64,000 nucleotides of DNA, taken from contig VSDK01021916.1 of NCBI GenBank assembly GCA_009767595.1, positions 71,745-135,744 of the forward strand. The letters are read 5' to 3'. Positions 13,314-27,200 of the stretch are shown one piece after another; position 1 is the stretch's first letter; each line of letters opens with the position of its first letter. The stretch comes from Symbiodinium kawagutii (taxonomy: Eukaryota > Sar > Dinophyceae > Suessiales > Symbiodiniaceae). The notes beneath the pieces were generated by a model. It saw nothing but the letters and a program-made list of their open reading frames with translations. It had not been told where the DNA came from and searched no databases. A program made the translations under genes and the position numbers.

Positions 13314-13479
13314 ATGCACGACAAATCAACAAAAACTATCCTGCACTATGCTGCCTTGCAGCGGCTTCGATGGCCGGAATTGGGCCCCCGAAGGCTTTAG
13401 CTGCCTGTGGGGCCCTAGCAAGTGACTGATGTCGGTGTTTTCGCCGGTGAAGCTGTCGCTTGGCTGCTGGACCATGGTG

Positions 13480-13491
13480 NNNNNNNNNNNN
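13480..13491. other. Assembly gap (12 N)
   Basis: Twelve undetermined bases, flanked on both sides by CCATGG-containing sequence. No gene assigned here depends on the gap. Confidence 0.99.
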
Positions 13492-13929
13492 GAACCATGG
13501 TGGTTTGGCTTCGGAAGGCTTTGAGATCCCCTCGATGCGGTTCATTGTGGCTCCAATGCTGGTGAATGTGGTGATTTGAAAGAAAATGGATATGTAGTGG
13601 CGGTTACTGTAAACAGCATCATTGGTCTGATCATGGTTTAATAGCGGCTTAATCGGAGATGAATAGTTTGTTCAATCAGGGTAAGGTAATCATTGAGTAA
13701 TGATTGAGGAACGGTTCAACTACGATTGACTCGTTGTTGAATATATTTGTTGAATCATTTTTGAATGATGATTGAATCATAGTTCACAAAGAATTCCATA
13801 CTCCTTCAGGACTGGTTTTGTCATGGTCATGGTTTAATCATGGAATGAGGGTTGAAGCATGTAATCACGGTTGATCAAGATTCTCAAAGACTGATTGCAT
13901 AATGGCGGAGCAAAGGTGTAAGATTGGTT

Positions 13930-14560
13930 TTACATTAACCATTAACCCTGATTACCCATTAATCATCAAGCCAAACAATTACATTGTATTATTGTCCATT
14001 AGCCTTTATTTGCCATTTTTATTGAACATTAACCTGACCTGACCACTATCGAGCGTTGATCATTTCTCCATTCTGAGCCATTATTGCTCGCCATTATTAG
14101 CCAAACTAACCATGAACCCGCACTAACGTGGAAGTAACCCATTGCTGACAATTATCAACCATTTGTTTACCATCCATTAACCATTCATTCTCCATTTATT
14201 TTCCATTTGTTAACTCATTAATCATTTATTCACCATTCATTCTCCATTTATTTTCCATTCGTTAACTCATTAATCATTTATTCACCATTCATTCTCCATT
14301 TATTTACCATTCGTTAACTCATTAACCATTTATTCACCATCCAAGAAACTATTTGTCAACCATTTACCAACCATCTATTAACCATCTATTACCCCATGTT
14401 TTAACCATTCATCAACCACCTATGAACCATTTATCAATCATTAATTAGTTAGCAATTTATTCATTATTCATTGACCACTAATGGTTAATTGACCATGTAT
14501 AACCGTTCATTCACCATTCATTCACCATTCATTCACCATTTACCAACCCGTTATGAATGG
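13930..14560. repeat. CCATT-rich region with a 52-bp tandem repeat
   Basis: The segment is dominated by ACCATT / CATTCA words. Within it a 52-bp unit, starting CATTCATTCTCCATTTATTT, is repeated about three times at 14182, 14234 and 14286. A shorter CATTCACCATT run lies at about 14505-14540. There is no coding content. Confidence 0.8.
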
Positions 14561-14656
14561 TTGATATATGGTTAACCATGAACCCAAACTAACCGTGACT
14601 CCATGGCTCCCCATCCTTCGACCACTTCCGCGGTGAGGTCTCAGCCCTTGAAGCAG

Positions 14657-14710
14657 GAGATCCGTGCGCTGGCGGACGCTTTGCACGTGAAGGCGCGTGC
14701 GGCGCCACGG
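14657..14710 (+). CDS. Possible exon, 18 codons, unknown protein
   Basis: Opens after GAAGCAG with a G and closes before GTGGCG, giving exactly 18 codons (EIRALADALHVKARAAPR). The splice context is the same as in the confident exons, and GC content is high against an AT-rich background. It could be an N-terminal exon of the helicase that follows, but no join was proved. Confidence 0.4.
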
Positions 14711-14754
14711 GTGGCGTGGGAAGTGAGACGTGGGGAGCCAGGCCGTGGGTTTTT

Positions 14755-15345
14755 ATAGGGGATTGGAGTGGGTAATAGGGGATAATAGGCCGCGAAAATA
14801 GGGGATAACGGAGATATTAATGGTTTTACAGAGGATTGGAACCATCAATCGCTAGGAACAGTAGGTAACAATCGCCGATAATGAACAATGTGGTCAAAAG
14901 GTCAATAGGGGACAATAGCTAATCACGGGTCTATTTAAAGGTAATACCTTAACAATAGTAAGCCATAATATACAGCAGACATAGGGGATAAGAACCGACA
15001 ATAATTAATAGGGGAAAATGGGGATGATAGGCAACCATTGATGGTTTTATAGCTGTTTGGTAGTGGTTAAGAAGAGGGAAGAAGAACCAACCCAGGGGAT
15101 AAGAACCAACGATCAATTGTTTCATAAAGCTTTTACAGCGGTCAGCGTTTTACAGGGATTTGATATTAGGGCATAAGAACCAGCATAGGCGATCATATCC
15201 CATCATTAATGGTTTTATGAAGGTTTTATAGCGGTTGACCAGGGTTACTGGTGCACACCATGGTTGTTCGTGTGATAATAGGGGATAAGAACCAGCATAG
15301 GGGATAATAGCCGACAGTCAATGGTCTCATAAAAATTTTATAGAG
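14755..15345. repeat. Cluster of AGGGGATAA words
   Basis: About ten copies of TAGGGGATAA(T/G)A, often followed by GAACCAAC or GAACCAGC, occur together with repeats of GTTTTATA(G/A)AGG. Similar words recur at 22740-22800, 26220-26300 and 39250-39270. This suggests several decayed copies of one short element family stacked together. Confidence 0.55.
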
Positions 15346-15349
15346 GATG

Positions 15350-15960
15350 ATTATATTTTACACTGGTTAATGATTTTTGATGTTGGTTACTTCATGATGA
15401 ATCAGGGTTGATACTAGGCGATTGATGATTAACGATTATTGACCAACAAAAATGAGTAAACCATTGTGGTTGACAATATAATGGCTAACAATTTAATGTA
15501 ATGGTCAACGATTGTTACTGATGGTAATAGTGATTGTAATAGTGATGGTTGATAATGGTTGTAATGATGGTTATGATGATGCTTCTACGTATCTATGATA
15601 ATGGTTGGGCATGGTTCTTAGATGGTCATCATGATCTACATGTGATCATGGGTGATGGTAACGATGGTGATTGTTTTTCGTATTGTATTCATGGTGATCG
15701 TGCCTTAATAATAGGTGTATCAGATGGTTGATGTTGGAGACTGTAGTGATTTGATTATCATCATTGTGATTGATGGTTGAATAATGATCTATACGTTTTT
15801 TTGTCTACGTCTGTGAGCCTGATCGGTGCTTCTGTGGCACCACCATCTTGATGGGCTTTTGGCCTATACCGCTTACATCCGCTTACCCTGCCCCGAAACA
15901 ATAGAACGTGAAAGTCCATAATCAATTGTTAACCCCTGACCCTTGCGCGATTTGGAAGTA
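15350..15960. other. ATGGTTGATGATGG-type simple sequence, no gene
   Basis: Low-complexity TGATGG / TAATGG words predominate. Frames open here reflect the repeat and show no protein-like features. Confidence 0.6.
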
Positions 15961-15961
15961 C

Positions 15962-16064
15962 AATGGTTGGTTGTTTTAAACATGTGTTGTTTTTATTGTC
16001 ATGAACCCATGGTTGGTTGATTGACGATTTTTTTCATAGGGTTGAAATTCAAAGCCCAACCATT
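15962..16064. mobile_element. Family B inverted-repeat element (copy B4)
   Basis: AATGGTTGGTTGTTTTAAAC at the left and GGGTTGAAATTCAAAGCCCA then ACCATT at the right, with the GGTTGGTTGATTGA and TTTTTTTCATAG internal blocks of family B. It is more diverged than B1-B3. Confidence 0.65.
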
Positions 16065-16432
16065 ATTGCAATGGCTGCATGTTGGGGGCCTACATTGTGG
16101 ACCCGTGCCTTTGCTGGTCTTGGGGGGTCCTTGTGAATGATCGAACCTTTGCCCTCTGGATAAACTAAGCTGGCGCTGAAGAATCCACAATCTTTACTCC
16201 TGGATTCCGAGGGTTTCGTAGGAAGAAATGGGGTCTTGGCAAACAGAATCCACAATCTACAGTTGGTGGCCCAAGGTTTCAATCGATAATCCCCCATGTA
16301 TGTATAGCTGGGTAATCCACCATTTATAGCTGGTTTCCACTGGTTTCCCACTGCTTCGTAGAAAAACCAAGTGCTTTCTATTTCCCCGTTACCAAAGGGG
16401 AGCCATATTGAAGCCATTTCCTAGCAGCTGAG

Positions 16433-16603
16433 GTTGCGGCAGTCCCGGGACAGGAGGCAGGGATCTCAGCCACCGAACACGTCAACACAACGTTGGCATA
16501 TTTTCCAGCAACTCTGGACGTGGAAGTGTACGATAGCACCCCTGGTTACACGGACATCATGCGACTTGATGATGGGATTCGGGGCTACGGATCTAAGATG
16601 TTG
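16433..16603 (+). CDS. Possible exon, unknown protein
   Basis: Opens after GCTGAG with G. The frame runs for 57 codons and contains LDVEVYDSTPGYTDIMRLDD, then meets TAG at 16604. Composition is protein-like and higher in GC than the surroundings. It could be a 3' terminal exon or an exon spliced before the stop. No family was recognised. Confidence 0.4.
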
Positions 16604-16773
16604 TAGTTCGCCGCTGGGGTCCTGACTGGTCATTTGGTCGACAGGTGTAACCAAAGGGGTTCCCAAGTAGATGGCGCAGCAGGATGTACGTTTTTGGAAT
16701 TTATGTGCGCATCTATATCTTTGTTTGTATGTTGTGTGTATATATTTGTAAATATTCATCAATCTATTATCTA

Positions 16774-16829
<56 letters not shown>
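16774..16829. repeat. (CTAT)n microsatellite
   Basis: Uninterrupted tetranucleotide run of about 14 units. Confidence 0.95.
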
Positions 16830-16831
<2 letters not shown>

Positions 16832-17589
16832 TACCATTATTCACCATCATTCACCATTCAGCTTTACATGGATATTCTTTTTCAGGCATGCATCCAGAGG
16901 TTTCAACAAACAAATACATTTACGTACGTGTGTTTATGTGTTTATATGTGTTCATGGTGTACTCATTTTTTGAAAGTATTTCTTTGTACTTTGTGTGATT
17001 GTTTGATCAATTGTCATCAACTTGCATATACATAGATAATATAGTTATCTTGTTTGTTTTTTACATAGAAATATGTTTGTTCTACTTTACATTTGCATGC
17101 ATGATGGTGCCCCGAAATCATCGATTTTAGTTTTCATTGCTCGGACTAAACCAACCATAACTTCTGGGGGGTTCTTATGGCGACACCGCCCAGGAACCGG
17201 ACCTTGGCAGCTCAGAGCCATTGCGCTTGTCCCCGCAGGCCCACCCGGCATCCCAGTTGTTGGGAACTGGGCCACGTGGCACGCTGTAAGAAAGTGGGGT
17301 CATCAGCAACTGGTATATCATTATAGCTATGAATAGCTTTGAAATAGCTATGGTATATCAATCGCCATAGGTTATTAGGGCTTTTATTTTTTTTAAAATT
17401 ATATGTGCATCTATAGGTTTTGGCTACAATAATTGGTAATATGGAACTGGTGGGGGTCATGAGCAATTATGTGCAACCGTGTGTAACTACTGTATATAAT
17501 TTGGGTCATACGCAACTGGTGTATATCATCATATGGTATAGCTATATCAAGTGCTACAGGTTACATTAGTGCTTTTTGTTCCATCACAT

Positions 17590-17701
17590 AGTGGTTTCTG
17601 CATTCAGGGTATCCTGAAAGAAATAACAACCATTGATCATCTAAAACAGGCTCATTATATTTGGGGGTGATTTGGGTGTCCCCTGTTTTGAGAAACACCC
17701 A
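17590..17701. mobile_element. Family A inverted-repeat element (diverged copy)
   Basis: Left end GTGGTTTCTGCATTCAGGG, right end CCCCTGTTTTGAGAAACACC. The termini and size fit family A, though the interior has diverged. Confidence 0.6.
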
Positions 17702-17890
17702 TATGATATCCTCGTTGTGGCAATACTCCCTGGAGGAAACTATACCATCGTGAGTCCACTCACATCATGAGTTGGTTGACGTCAAATCCTATTTGGGGAG
17801 GTTCGGCAGGTATACTGTTAAGTTTTGACGTTAATGGAAAAACCTGGCAACGAGTTTGGGGTTACCATGGCCCTCTCGTGTGGTCTCCAG

Positions 17891-17964
17891 GTGCCCATCA
17901 AAAGCCACTTGTGCCGCTCTCGTTCCGAAGAAGAGGGCAAGAAGTTGAGGAGCCGATCTTTCCG
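17891..17964 (+). CDS. Possible exon, Arg/Ser/Lys-rich
   Basis: Bounded by CTCCAG on the left and GTAGTC on the right, 74 bases. The frame reads VPIKSHLCRSRSEEEGKKLR and continues basic. Its boundaries match the splice style of the window and it lies upstream of the helicase exons on the same strand. It may belong to the helicase N-terminus, but the link is unproved. Confidence 0.4.
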
Positions 17965-18970
17965 GTAGTCGAACAATGTGGGTCAAACCAAGAATCAAAG
18001 TGGAGGGATGCTTGAGAAGGATGAATTATGATGAATGATAGGCTTCTACGGCATTTCACAGCATTAAATATTGGCTATTAAGTTGCTTAAAAATTGGTTG
18101 ATGAGGGTTTCAGCTGGTCCGTGAGAGCAAACAACCAGCTGCGCCGTGGGCCACAAGTATCATCAGCGGACTCTGAGTGAACGGCCCCCAAGTCCCGCAC
18201 TGTCATTTGGTTTATCCCATTCGCTTGTGTCGGCTGCACCATATTGTATTACGAGTGCTACCGTGGGGGTTCTTGAGATATTGGGGATCCCCAAAATGGT
18301 TTGTTTATTACGATAAATGGTTATTACATATACAAAATGCTAACTGTGGGTCATCATGTTTTTTATACAACTTATATCCTTTGCAAATTAGGCTATATGT
18401 TCACTCTGAATTAAGAACAAGTAACAAGTAGGGCTCGCATGGTTGAACCAAAGCACTTTCTCAGCACAGGATCCGCCAAGTGTGCTCGAATCGGTCTCCT
18501 TGGGATGAACGTTGGGGTTCCAGATCGGTGACCGGCTCCGCTGCGGTTGCGACTGATGTGGCTGCAGGTGTTTTTGTTTGTTGGTTTTTTAAATAGTTAT
18601 TATCATTAGGTTCACATATCATTGTTGTAATTTGTTGGTCGTTTTTGTTGGTTTTAATGGTTAATGTTCTTGATTCACATAGTATACGGTTTACAAGATC
18701 GCTATTTCTTGATGATGATGATGGATGATATGCGTAGTGGTTGATGGAAGAAATTCTTCACAAGCAACAGAAGTACTTTTCAGTGGTTTCCCCGTCATTT
18801 CTGTTTTATCTAAGCCAGTTTCTTTAGCTGAGCTTCCCGCAAACCACGCTGAACTTTCGTAGTTGAGCCAATTCTATTTGCTATGCGGCCCATTGCGAAA
18901 CCCAACCTGAAAGGTTGAACCAATTGTGATATTGGTGGGTATTGGGTAGCCTAGTGATGCAGATCGAACC

Positions 18971-19046
18971 ATGACGCCTGCACAAGCCTACCGAGGTTAT
19001 CCACCAAACTGGATCGAAGAGACGGATGATGCAGGAGCAGCTACCA
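18971..19046 (+). CDS. Possible exon, unknown protein
   Basis: A frame containing MTPAQAYRGYPPNWIEETDD, 1.4 kb or less before the first helicase exons. Boundaries are not certain. It could be an upstream helicase exon. Confidence 0.3.
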
Positions 19047-19316
19047 AATCTCAGTCATTCCAAATCATCCCAATGTCGCCAATCACTATAAGTCAACTCA
19101 AATAATCAATGTAAAATTGAATCAATATAGCCTATAGACTTTAGACTGTAGAGATAAATCATTCCTCATCACTATAGACCAAGATGAAAATATATGAAAA
19201 AAATAGACTATTGAGAAATTGCATCAGCTTCCATGATCACCTGTCAGGACGAGAGGAGAAATTACAACAGGCAGGGAATCAGCCGTGGTCGAAACGAAAC
19301 CAAGTTGTGTTGATAG

Positions 19317-19366
19317 GGTTTCAAGCGCTACCTTTGAGTCGGGCTGATCTTGAGGCGGTTGATCAG
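19317..19366 (+). CDS. Helicase exon (pre-motif region, first located)
   Basis: Reads (x)FQALPLSRADLEAVDQ and ends at a GT donor (GTATGG) in phase 0, matching the next exon. The 5' boundary after TGATAG is a best guess; the frame is also open further upstream. Confidence 0.55.
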
Positions 19367-20462
19367 GTATGGTCACTTTGACTACAATACGTTTTGGTAA
19401 CTGAAGCTGGTGGCATGAAAAGTCCACCATTCGTAGCTGGTTCACCTATTCAACGAGATTTCAGACACCACTTCCTGCATTCATGGAAATAGAACCTATA
19501 ATTATATGCAAAACATAATCAGAACCATTCATGTGCTGAGCGGAAAGTGCGGTCGGTTCAGTCACCACACAGCATATTCTCATTGCAACCCCGTGTGTTT
19601 TGGTGTCATTTGAAGCTTTATTGAGATGCTTTTGGTGAACCTTTTTAACGTCGAGTTTTCAAGGATTTTCCGGAGGGTTCAATGGGAGATGCCAGGAGCA
19701 GATCGAGCGAGAAAGAGATTTTCCAGATCGATTGAGAGAAAGGGAACGGCTTCCCATCTTTGAAGTCGCTCGTCTGCAAGTCGTCTTACGATTTTGCTGG
19801 ATAGCCGACATTTGTCAAAGGGACATTGGTGGTTCCAAATTTGGAATCCTCTTTGATGAATGCTCAACCATTAGATAAAGAGTCCACCAGTTTCACACAC
19901 TACCAACTACTAACCACCACTAAGCACTACTAATCACCTTGAACCACTACTCTGACAGAACCTCTTCGCGATGAGCAGCCGCAACAGATACGCACACTGG
20001 CCTGAGGCAAAGTCGCGCGTGCTGAGCGCTATAGGTGGGCGGCGTTTCAGGGCGCCGTGGTGTACCCACAATCATCGCATTGACAGATCATCGGTGTTTT
20101 CATGTGCAAAGCGCTGCCCTAGTGGTGTGGACTTTTCCCAGTGATTCAGCTGCTTTGCCATTGTAATCCGTGTGAGAAAACTAGATCCGTAGGACCCATA
20201 CAAAGCTCCTTATTTGATGGTAATTCACTAATTATAACTGTAGGGTTGGTTTATCAACGCGGATCTACCGAAGTTAATTTGTGTTGCACTGCACAGCACC
20301 CGGCCACAGGCCGTTCCCGAGTGACCTTGGTGGCTGCTGACACTGGGTCAGGCAGGGAGCGGCCGAGTTGGTTGTTGAGGTGATCAAGTGCTGATGCTGT
20401 TGATGGACTGGTGGTTCAAGCAGTGATGGTTGCTTGTGGGTGATGGTGTTTTGAATGATGAC

Positions 20463-20498
<36 letters not shown>

Positions 20499-20998
20499 TG
20501 ATGATGATTGATGATGATTGATGATGATTGATGATGATTGATGATGATTGATGATGATTGATGATGATTGATGATGATTGATGATGATTGATGATGATTG
20601 ATGATGATTGATGATGATTGATGATGATTGATGATGATTGATGATGATTGATGATGATTGATGATGATTGATGATGATTGATGATGATTGATGATGATTG
20701 ATGATGATTGATGATGATTGATGATGATTGATGATGATTGATGATGATTGATGATGATTGATGATGATTGATGATGATTGATGATGATTGATGATGATTG
20801 ATGATGATTGATGATGATTGATGATGATTGATGATGATTGATGATGATTGATGATGATTGATGATGATTGATGATGATTGATGATGATTGATGATGATTG
20901 ATGATGATTGATGATGATTGATGATGATTGATGATGATTGATGATGATTGATGATGATTGATGATGATTGATGATGATTGATGATGATTGATGATGAT

Positions 20999-21086
<88 letters not shown>

Positions 21087-21164
21087 TGATTGGTGATTGA
21101 TGATTGATGATGATATGATGATGATGATGATGATTGATGATGATTGATGATGATTGATGATGAT

Positions 21165-21250
<86 letters not shown>

Positions 21251-24200
21251 CTGTTGGTGTTGAGTTTGTCCTTGACGTTGTGGCAGTATGTGGTAGGCTC
21301 AAACATTTGAAACCCTTTGCCACAGAGGTTGATGGGTGGCAAAGCACCTTGGCCCAACCCAAAAGTTACAGGTTGCATTGTAAGTCGTGAGTCCTAAACA
21401 TTCCAGAATGCAATTTCAATGAAACATACCAGCTACATCCAGCTACATAATTGATTAATTAGTTGGACATTTTAGGCCACCCATGTTTGCAACAAAGGCA
21501 GAGCTCGTGGAATGTAGCAACTAGCTTTGAGGCTGACCCTTGCAGAAGCCTCCACGGCTGGTGAGAAGCTGATCCGTTGCAACCATTGAACCTATTGTTA
21601 GTTGTCAACCCCTATCATCAGCATGGGCAAACGCGAGCATTGATGACTACTGAAAGTTTGCATTTTCTTCGGCGATCCGAAATCTTCCGGTTGTTACTCT
21701 GCATGATCCTAAGAATATCCAGGCAACATAGGGGGCAACCGTCCGATCCACACTTTCCAGTTGCCCATCTCCCAACAAAAAACCACGGGGTCACCGCAGG
21801 TCACTGCCAGTCACCCTTCTGCCTGGTGTGCCCAGACGGCAGGAAAGTCCACCCAAGTTCCTCAGTTCATCCTAGATGAGGCTATTGCAGAAGGCTTGGA
21901 CGGCTGCCATCGTTTTGCCACCGGTGGGTTTGGGATGATGTGTCATTCACCATAAGATCTTCCATCTATGTACAGATGCAGGTGTGTGATGAAAGATGGT
22001 TCAGTTTTTTAAATTCATATACTTTCATATGTGTATCAATTTATACACATTAACCATCCATAACCAACCAAACAGGATCATATTACTGTATATGTATTAT
22101 ATATGCATTCATATATAAGTATGAAATGTCAAATCGATCCAGCATAGATACAGAATTACTGCATGTATATCATGATAATATAACAACAATGATATACTAC
22201 TTGTATGATGATATACATATAGATATACAATGAAATTTACATACAACATTAATCATGATAATATACAAAAATAGCCTTTTGAGGATGATATACAAAAATA
22301 CCATTTATTATACATAAATATAATATACAAAGATAAACAATAATAATTTAGAAATGTTATATATATATATATATATTGAAAATTTGCAATGTATAGCATA
22401 CAAAAATGATGATAAGATACAAAAATATTTTGCATCTTTGTGTCCACCTTTTGGTGCCATTTCTGATGTCCCCTTAAGATGTCGAGGCCGTGGGCGCGAC
22501 GTGCACGTGGTGTGCACTCAGCCGCGGCGATTGGCCGCAGTGTCCTTGGCCTCGAGGAACGCGGGGGCAACAGCAGTGGAGCTGTGGTGAGGTGGTGGCT
22601 TCTGAAGCCATGGGTAGGTAGGGTTACACCTAAGAATCTGGATGGCTTATACCCACTAACTTAGGTTTTTAGTATTATTGGGATATGATTGATTTACAAT
22701 ATAACCACTAAAAATATTTTTTTAGCAAGGGATCTATAAGCCACCAAGAAGGGGAGAATAGCCATGAATTCTAGGGGATGATAGGTGGTTATATAGGCAT
22801 AGGCTATGATTTATAAGACATCAATAATAGGAGATATGCCAACAATATGGTGGTTTTGACTACGCCAGCTTGGGAACCTCCAAAGTTATGGTTGGTTTGC
22901 GGCACGGTTGAACAAATGTGGCTTTGGGTTCCCGTAATTTTGAGAAACCACCAAGTGAGCCCCAACATAACCTGGATGACTACCAGGCTAGTGGTAGATA
23001 CAACTACTTCGTTGAATCGCGAATCTTTCACAACTTATAAACTTGGGGGGGCATTTTGTAGGAGCTATAGCAATGACTATCCCAATACAATGGCTGTAGT
23101 AATGGCTCTGGGAATTGCTATACCAATGGTTGTACGGGTTGTAGGGGCTTTGCTGATGGCTCTAGCGATGGTAATAGCTGTACCAATGGCTATCCAGATG
23201 GCTAGAGGAATAGCTATGTGAATGGCAGGCCAGGCCAGGCTTGCAACAATGAATCACCACAGCTGTAGGGTACCTACCTCAGCTTATGCCATGAATATCC
23301 GCAGGGCCTTTGCCGCTGGGTGGAAAAAACACACAAGCACACCAAAAGATTCAGATGGAAAGAAGAAGTCTCCAGTCTCCAGTTGACTTCTTCTCCAACC
23401 ATGCTTCCAACCGATTTTTTTCCTTCGGGTTCTGCATCCGAGTCAACCGCCTTGCCAGGGTAGCTTGGGAACGTGGGGAACGCTCGGATGGTGCCGGTTC
23501 CACTGGCCATGCTGCTTGATCGAAGCGCTAGAGGTGGCGCATGCTGCGAGCAATTGAGAATTGAGAGCTGTGTAAGTCTTGAAGAGCCGCCTTTAGACTT
23601 CATGAAAAAGCAGGGGTCTTGAAGACAAGACATATAAACCTGTGGCATGGCAAGATGATGATGTAGGATCATCATGTAGGATCCCCCTTGACGATCAGGA
23701 TGTGTATTGTTGACAAAATATTTTTTTTTTAGTGTGTCCTTCTCAATGTGATTTGGTGGCTAATAAATAGCGTAGTACATAGAGTTCTTCATGGAAAGGG
23801 TATCTGGAATTCCTCGAAGTCGTTTCAGGAACATCATTAAAAAAGCACGTGGACCATGTGGCTAGAGGTGTCATGGTTGTGGGTTTGCACACAGTATGGG
23901 AACATATACCTACACACATGTTCAACAAATACATGTATCATAACTTAACATAACTTAACAATATGTAATTAATTGTGCTTATAAATCTGTCTTGCAGTGT
24001 CCATGTATACATACTTTCATATACATACTTGGGTTTCCAGGCGCATATGTTTCACATTATGATGCGGTTTATCTACCAGCATCTACCAGTGAACATGCAT
24101 GTGTGTGTGTGTACAAATATGTATTACTATTGCATTTGCTCAATCACATAGACGTTCTCGCAACTCCAGTTGTAGGTTTCACAGTGTCATCTAGGATCCG

Positions 24201-27200
24201 CCTTGGCGCATATGTACATCAAAAGATGCAGAGACATTCATAAATGTGTAGACACAAGTACACAAACATAACACACACACACACATACGCACTTTTTGTT
24301 CGGGTCAGCGCCCTGCCATTTTCACAATCCCGGCGGTTCCCAGGTCGTTCGCTGGGAGGAGAAACCACCAAGGTCGCTGCATGTGTGGACCATTGAGGTG
24401 GTTCTCATGTGGACCAGATGATTGAAGGGCAGATTCACCTTTAACAGTGGTGAATGAATGGTGAAACATATGAAACAAATGGTGAATGAATGGTTGATTT
24501 GAGGGTGAATAGATGGTAAAGAGATATCTTACCAAGAATGGCTTACCATGAATTAAGTACAGTTCACCGTTGAATCATTATTCAATCAGACGGACATGGA
24601 ATGGTTAGTAACGCAACTCTGATTATTTCAGGAATAAAACGTAGTCAATAGACAATAAGGTGGTTTTCGTACATCCAGTTGATTAACTATTTACAGTAAT
24701 AAACCATCCATAGCTTTGGGGTTCCCAATGGCTTGAGAAACACCCAATACTGACAGACATTTCCAACGTTAGAAGCTACACCAGCAACCAGTCACAGCAT
24801 CGCAACGTTGCGCTCCCGCGTTGCTGTTTGCAGCCGGAGGCCATGGGGTTCCATCGTTTTTTGTGCCTTGGCATGGGGGATTGGGGGGCATGGGCATGGC
24901 AGCAATGAAATTGTCACGGTATGGTGGCGGTTAGCGCTAAAGTGACTGTATACAGTCAGGTTAATTACATTTAACTACCATGCTAATGGGTCATGTAACT
25001 AAGGTTCTGTCATGTGACTCAGGTTATGTCATATAACGGTTACCTTAATGAACTACATGACCATCGAGGTTATTCATTTGACTTATCAATAGTCATCTAT
25101 AACTTTTTGTCTAGATGACAACAGGTTCTATGACTATTAAACTATGAGGTAGTAATAATCTATGAAATAGCAATCTGTAATCATAAAACATTCCAGGTAA
25201 ATTGCTGCTTCGGTCATGTTGTGCATTGCTTAAAGTTGCAGTGGCAGTAATAGGACGTTATAGGATGTTACTATTGATGCAATATCATGATCAAAAGTCG
25301 TAGTGACTGTTTGCTACAACTATTGTTGGCCAATATAATTTTCGTTAGCCAAGAGTTCATAGTTACTCATGGTTGGTAATGACGAATTGATGGTAGGTCA
25401 ATACTTTGACTGAGCATGGATTACTGTAATGGTTCCAAACTCGATACTATGTTTCGTTCCACACAACTCATTGTTGGGTAAGAGCATTAGTTTATCCCCA
25501 GCTGCGATTGAAGATTTTGCTGTGTTGAAACATAGGAAGATATAAGCCCAACAATTTGAAACCTGTTCTTGACTGAATATCACCCTCATTGTTGGTGCAT
25601 ACCACCATTATTAGCCATTAGCGACCATCATGATCAACAACCAGTCAATTGATTGACCATTAGTCAACCATTTGTTCACAATGATATTATACAATCACAT
25701 TCTGCTTAATTCACCGTATTAGGTCGACCAATTTGATTAGTCAACCATGAGATCTTCCAAATATTCATTTTATTCATCATATTCTTCACCATCAAACAAC
25801 CTTGATTATTCAGTGTAATAACCACTAGTAACCATTCATCAACCATTTTGTTCACCATTTGGTTCCCATCAACCATGGTCAACCATGGTCAACCGTGCCT
25901 TGGACCCAACATGACCCAACCATTGAAGCAAGTTTCGTCCGCCCGGCGCCCCGGCCTAGGCACCGTGGGTTCCTTGCTGCCGCGCGTGTCGCGCTTGGGC
26001 GCTTCCCACATCATCGTGGACGAGGCGATGGCTGGACACGGGGAAGCTGCTGGTTGGGCGAAGCTTCGGAGGGCTCAACTGGTTGGTGGTGGTTCAACTG
26101 GTGGATGCGAGCTGGGTCAAGCCATGAACTAACCAATTTCATAGGGAAGAATAACCAGTAGTTGTAGGGGAAAACTGGCTGGTTAATGGTGGGAGAACCA
26201 GGGGGACTAGGGGTGAACTGACCCACTGCCTTATAGTGCTTAAGAATAGGGGATAGATGGGGATAGAAAGCAACAGTGAATGGTGTTATGAAGGTTTTAT
26301 CGTTGATCACAATGGTTGACAATGTGAAGCCAGGGTGTATAGTGGTTCTACAGTAATTAGTAATTAACTACTACTTATACTATATTGCTCAAGGTCGTAT
26401 CAATCACTATTCCATGTGTCCTGGATTTATATGGTTGTAACAGTAGGGGATCATCACCAACAAAAAAAGTAAACCACACAGGTCCAGCAGTTGATGGTGG
26501 TCATTTTTGATGCTTACCCTATATGGTTAAACATAAACCATAGCGTCGTTTAAAGCATAGTGATTCATGGTTGGAACTATGGTCGACTTAAAGGCTGTTT
26601 GTGGTTAAACCATGGTGATTAGTGGTTGATATTTACCATAGCAACAGCCATGGGCAATAGCTATCAGTGAGTCATGTTGAGTGGTTTAGCAACAACAGTG
26701 ATGAATAGATGACAATTAGTCCCTGCCACATATGCTCAACCTGTCAACAAACGGTGCCATCACCACCGAAAGAAATGGTCAATGATTCAGACTTGGGAAA
26801 TCGCCAGCAGGTCCAGGAATACCCAGAGTGAAGGACATTTGCGCAGCCATCTTTAGAGTGCGCTTGCCGACAGGGAGAGAAATGATGAGTAGCTGATTGA
26901 CATTTGAATACAGTATATAATGGATAGCAACCATCATACAACAGATTTGCAACCATCCAAACCCTTGATCAGACCTAGCAATATTGGTGATTCTCCAAAT
27001 AAGGACCACTCCACCGCAAAATGATTGTTTTATTACTACAAAAGGTCAACATGGGACAATATTTGGGGCTAGCCCTATGACTTGAGGAACCACCACATAG
27101 GTCTCATTGTAGGTCATTCTCCCCTACTATGAACCACTATTAACGGTTTTCACCCTAGAAAACATTGGAAATAATGTAGCATAGAGACACTAATCACCAC

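Noticed and set aside
17225-17290. Zinc-knuckle-like frame (SCWELGHVARCKK)
   Set aside because: Cysteine spacing does not match CCHC and the frame has no supported exon boundaries.
20501-21000. Possible CRISPR-like regular array
   Set aside because: Unit is 10 bp with no spacers; simple satellite DNA in a eukaryotic intron.
20274-21378. Very long minus-strand frames of His/Ser/Ile/Asn repeats
   Set aside because: They are read-through of the 10-bp ATGATGATTG satellite, open in all frames because the repeat lacks stops.
24170-24183. 14-nt candidate helicase exon giving VVGFT
   Set aside because: Phase fits the previous exon, but the acceptor is followed by T, the exon is tiny and no following exon continues the motif; evidence too thin to list as an exon.
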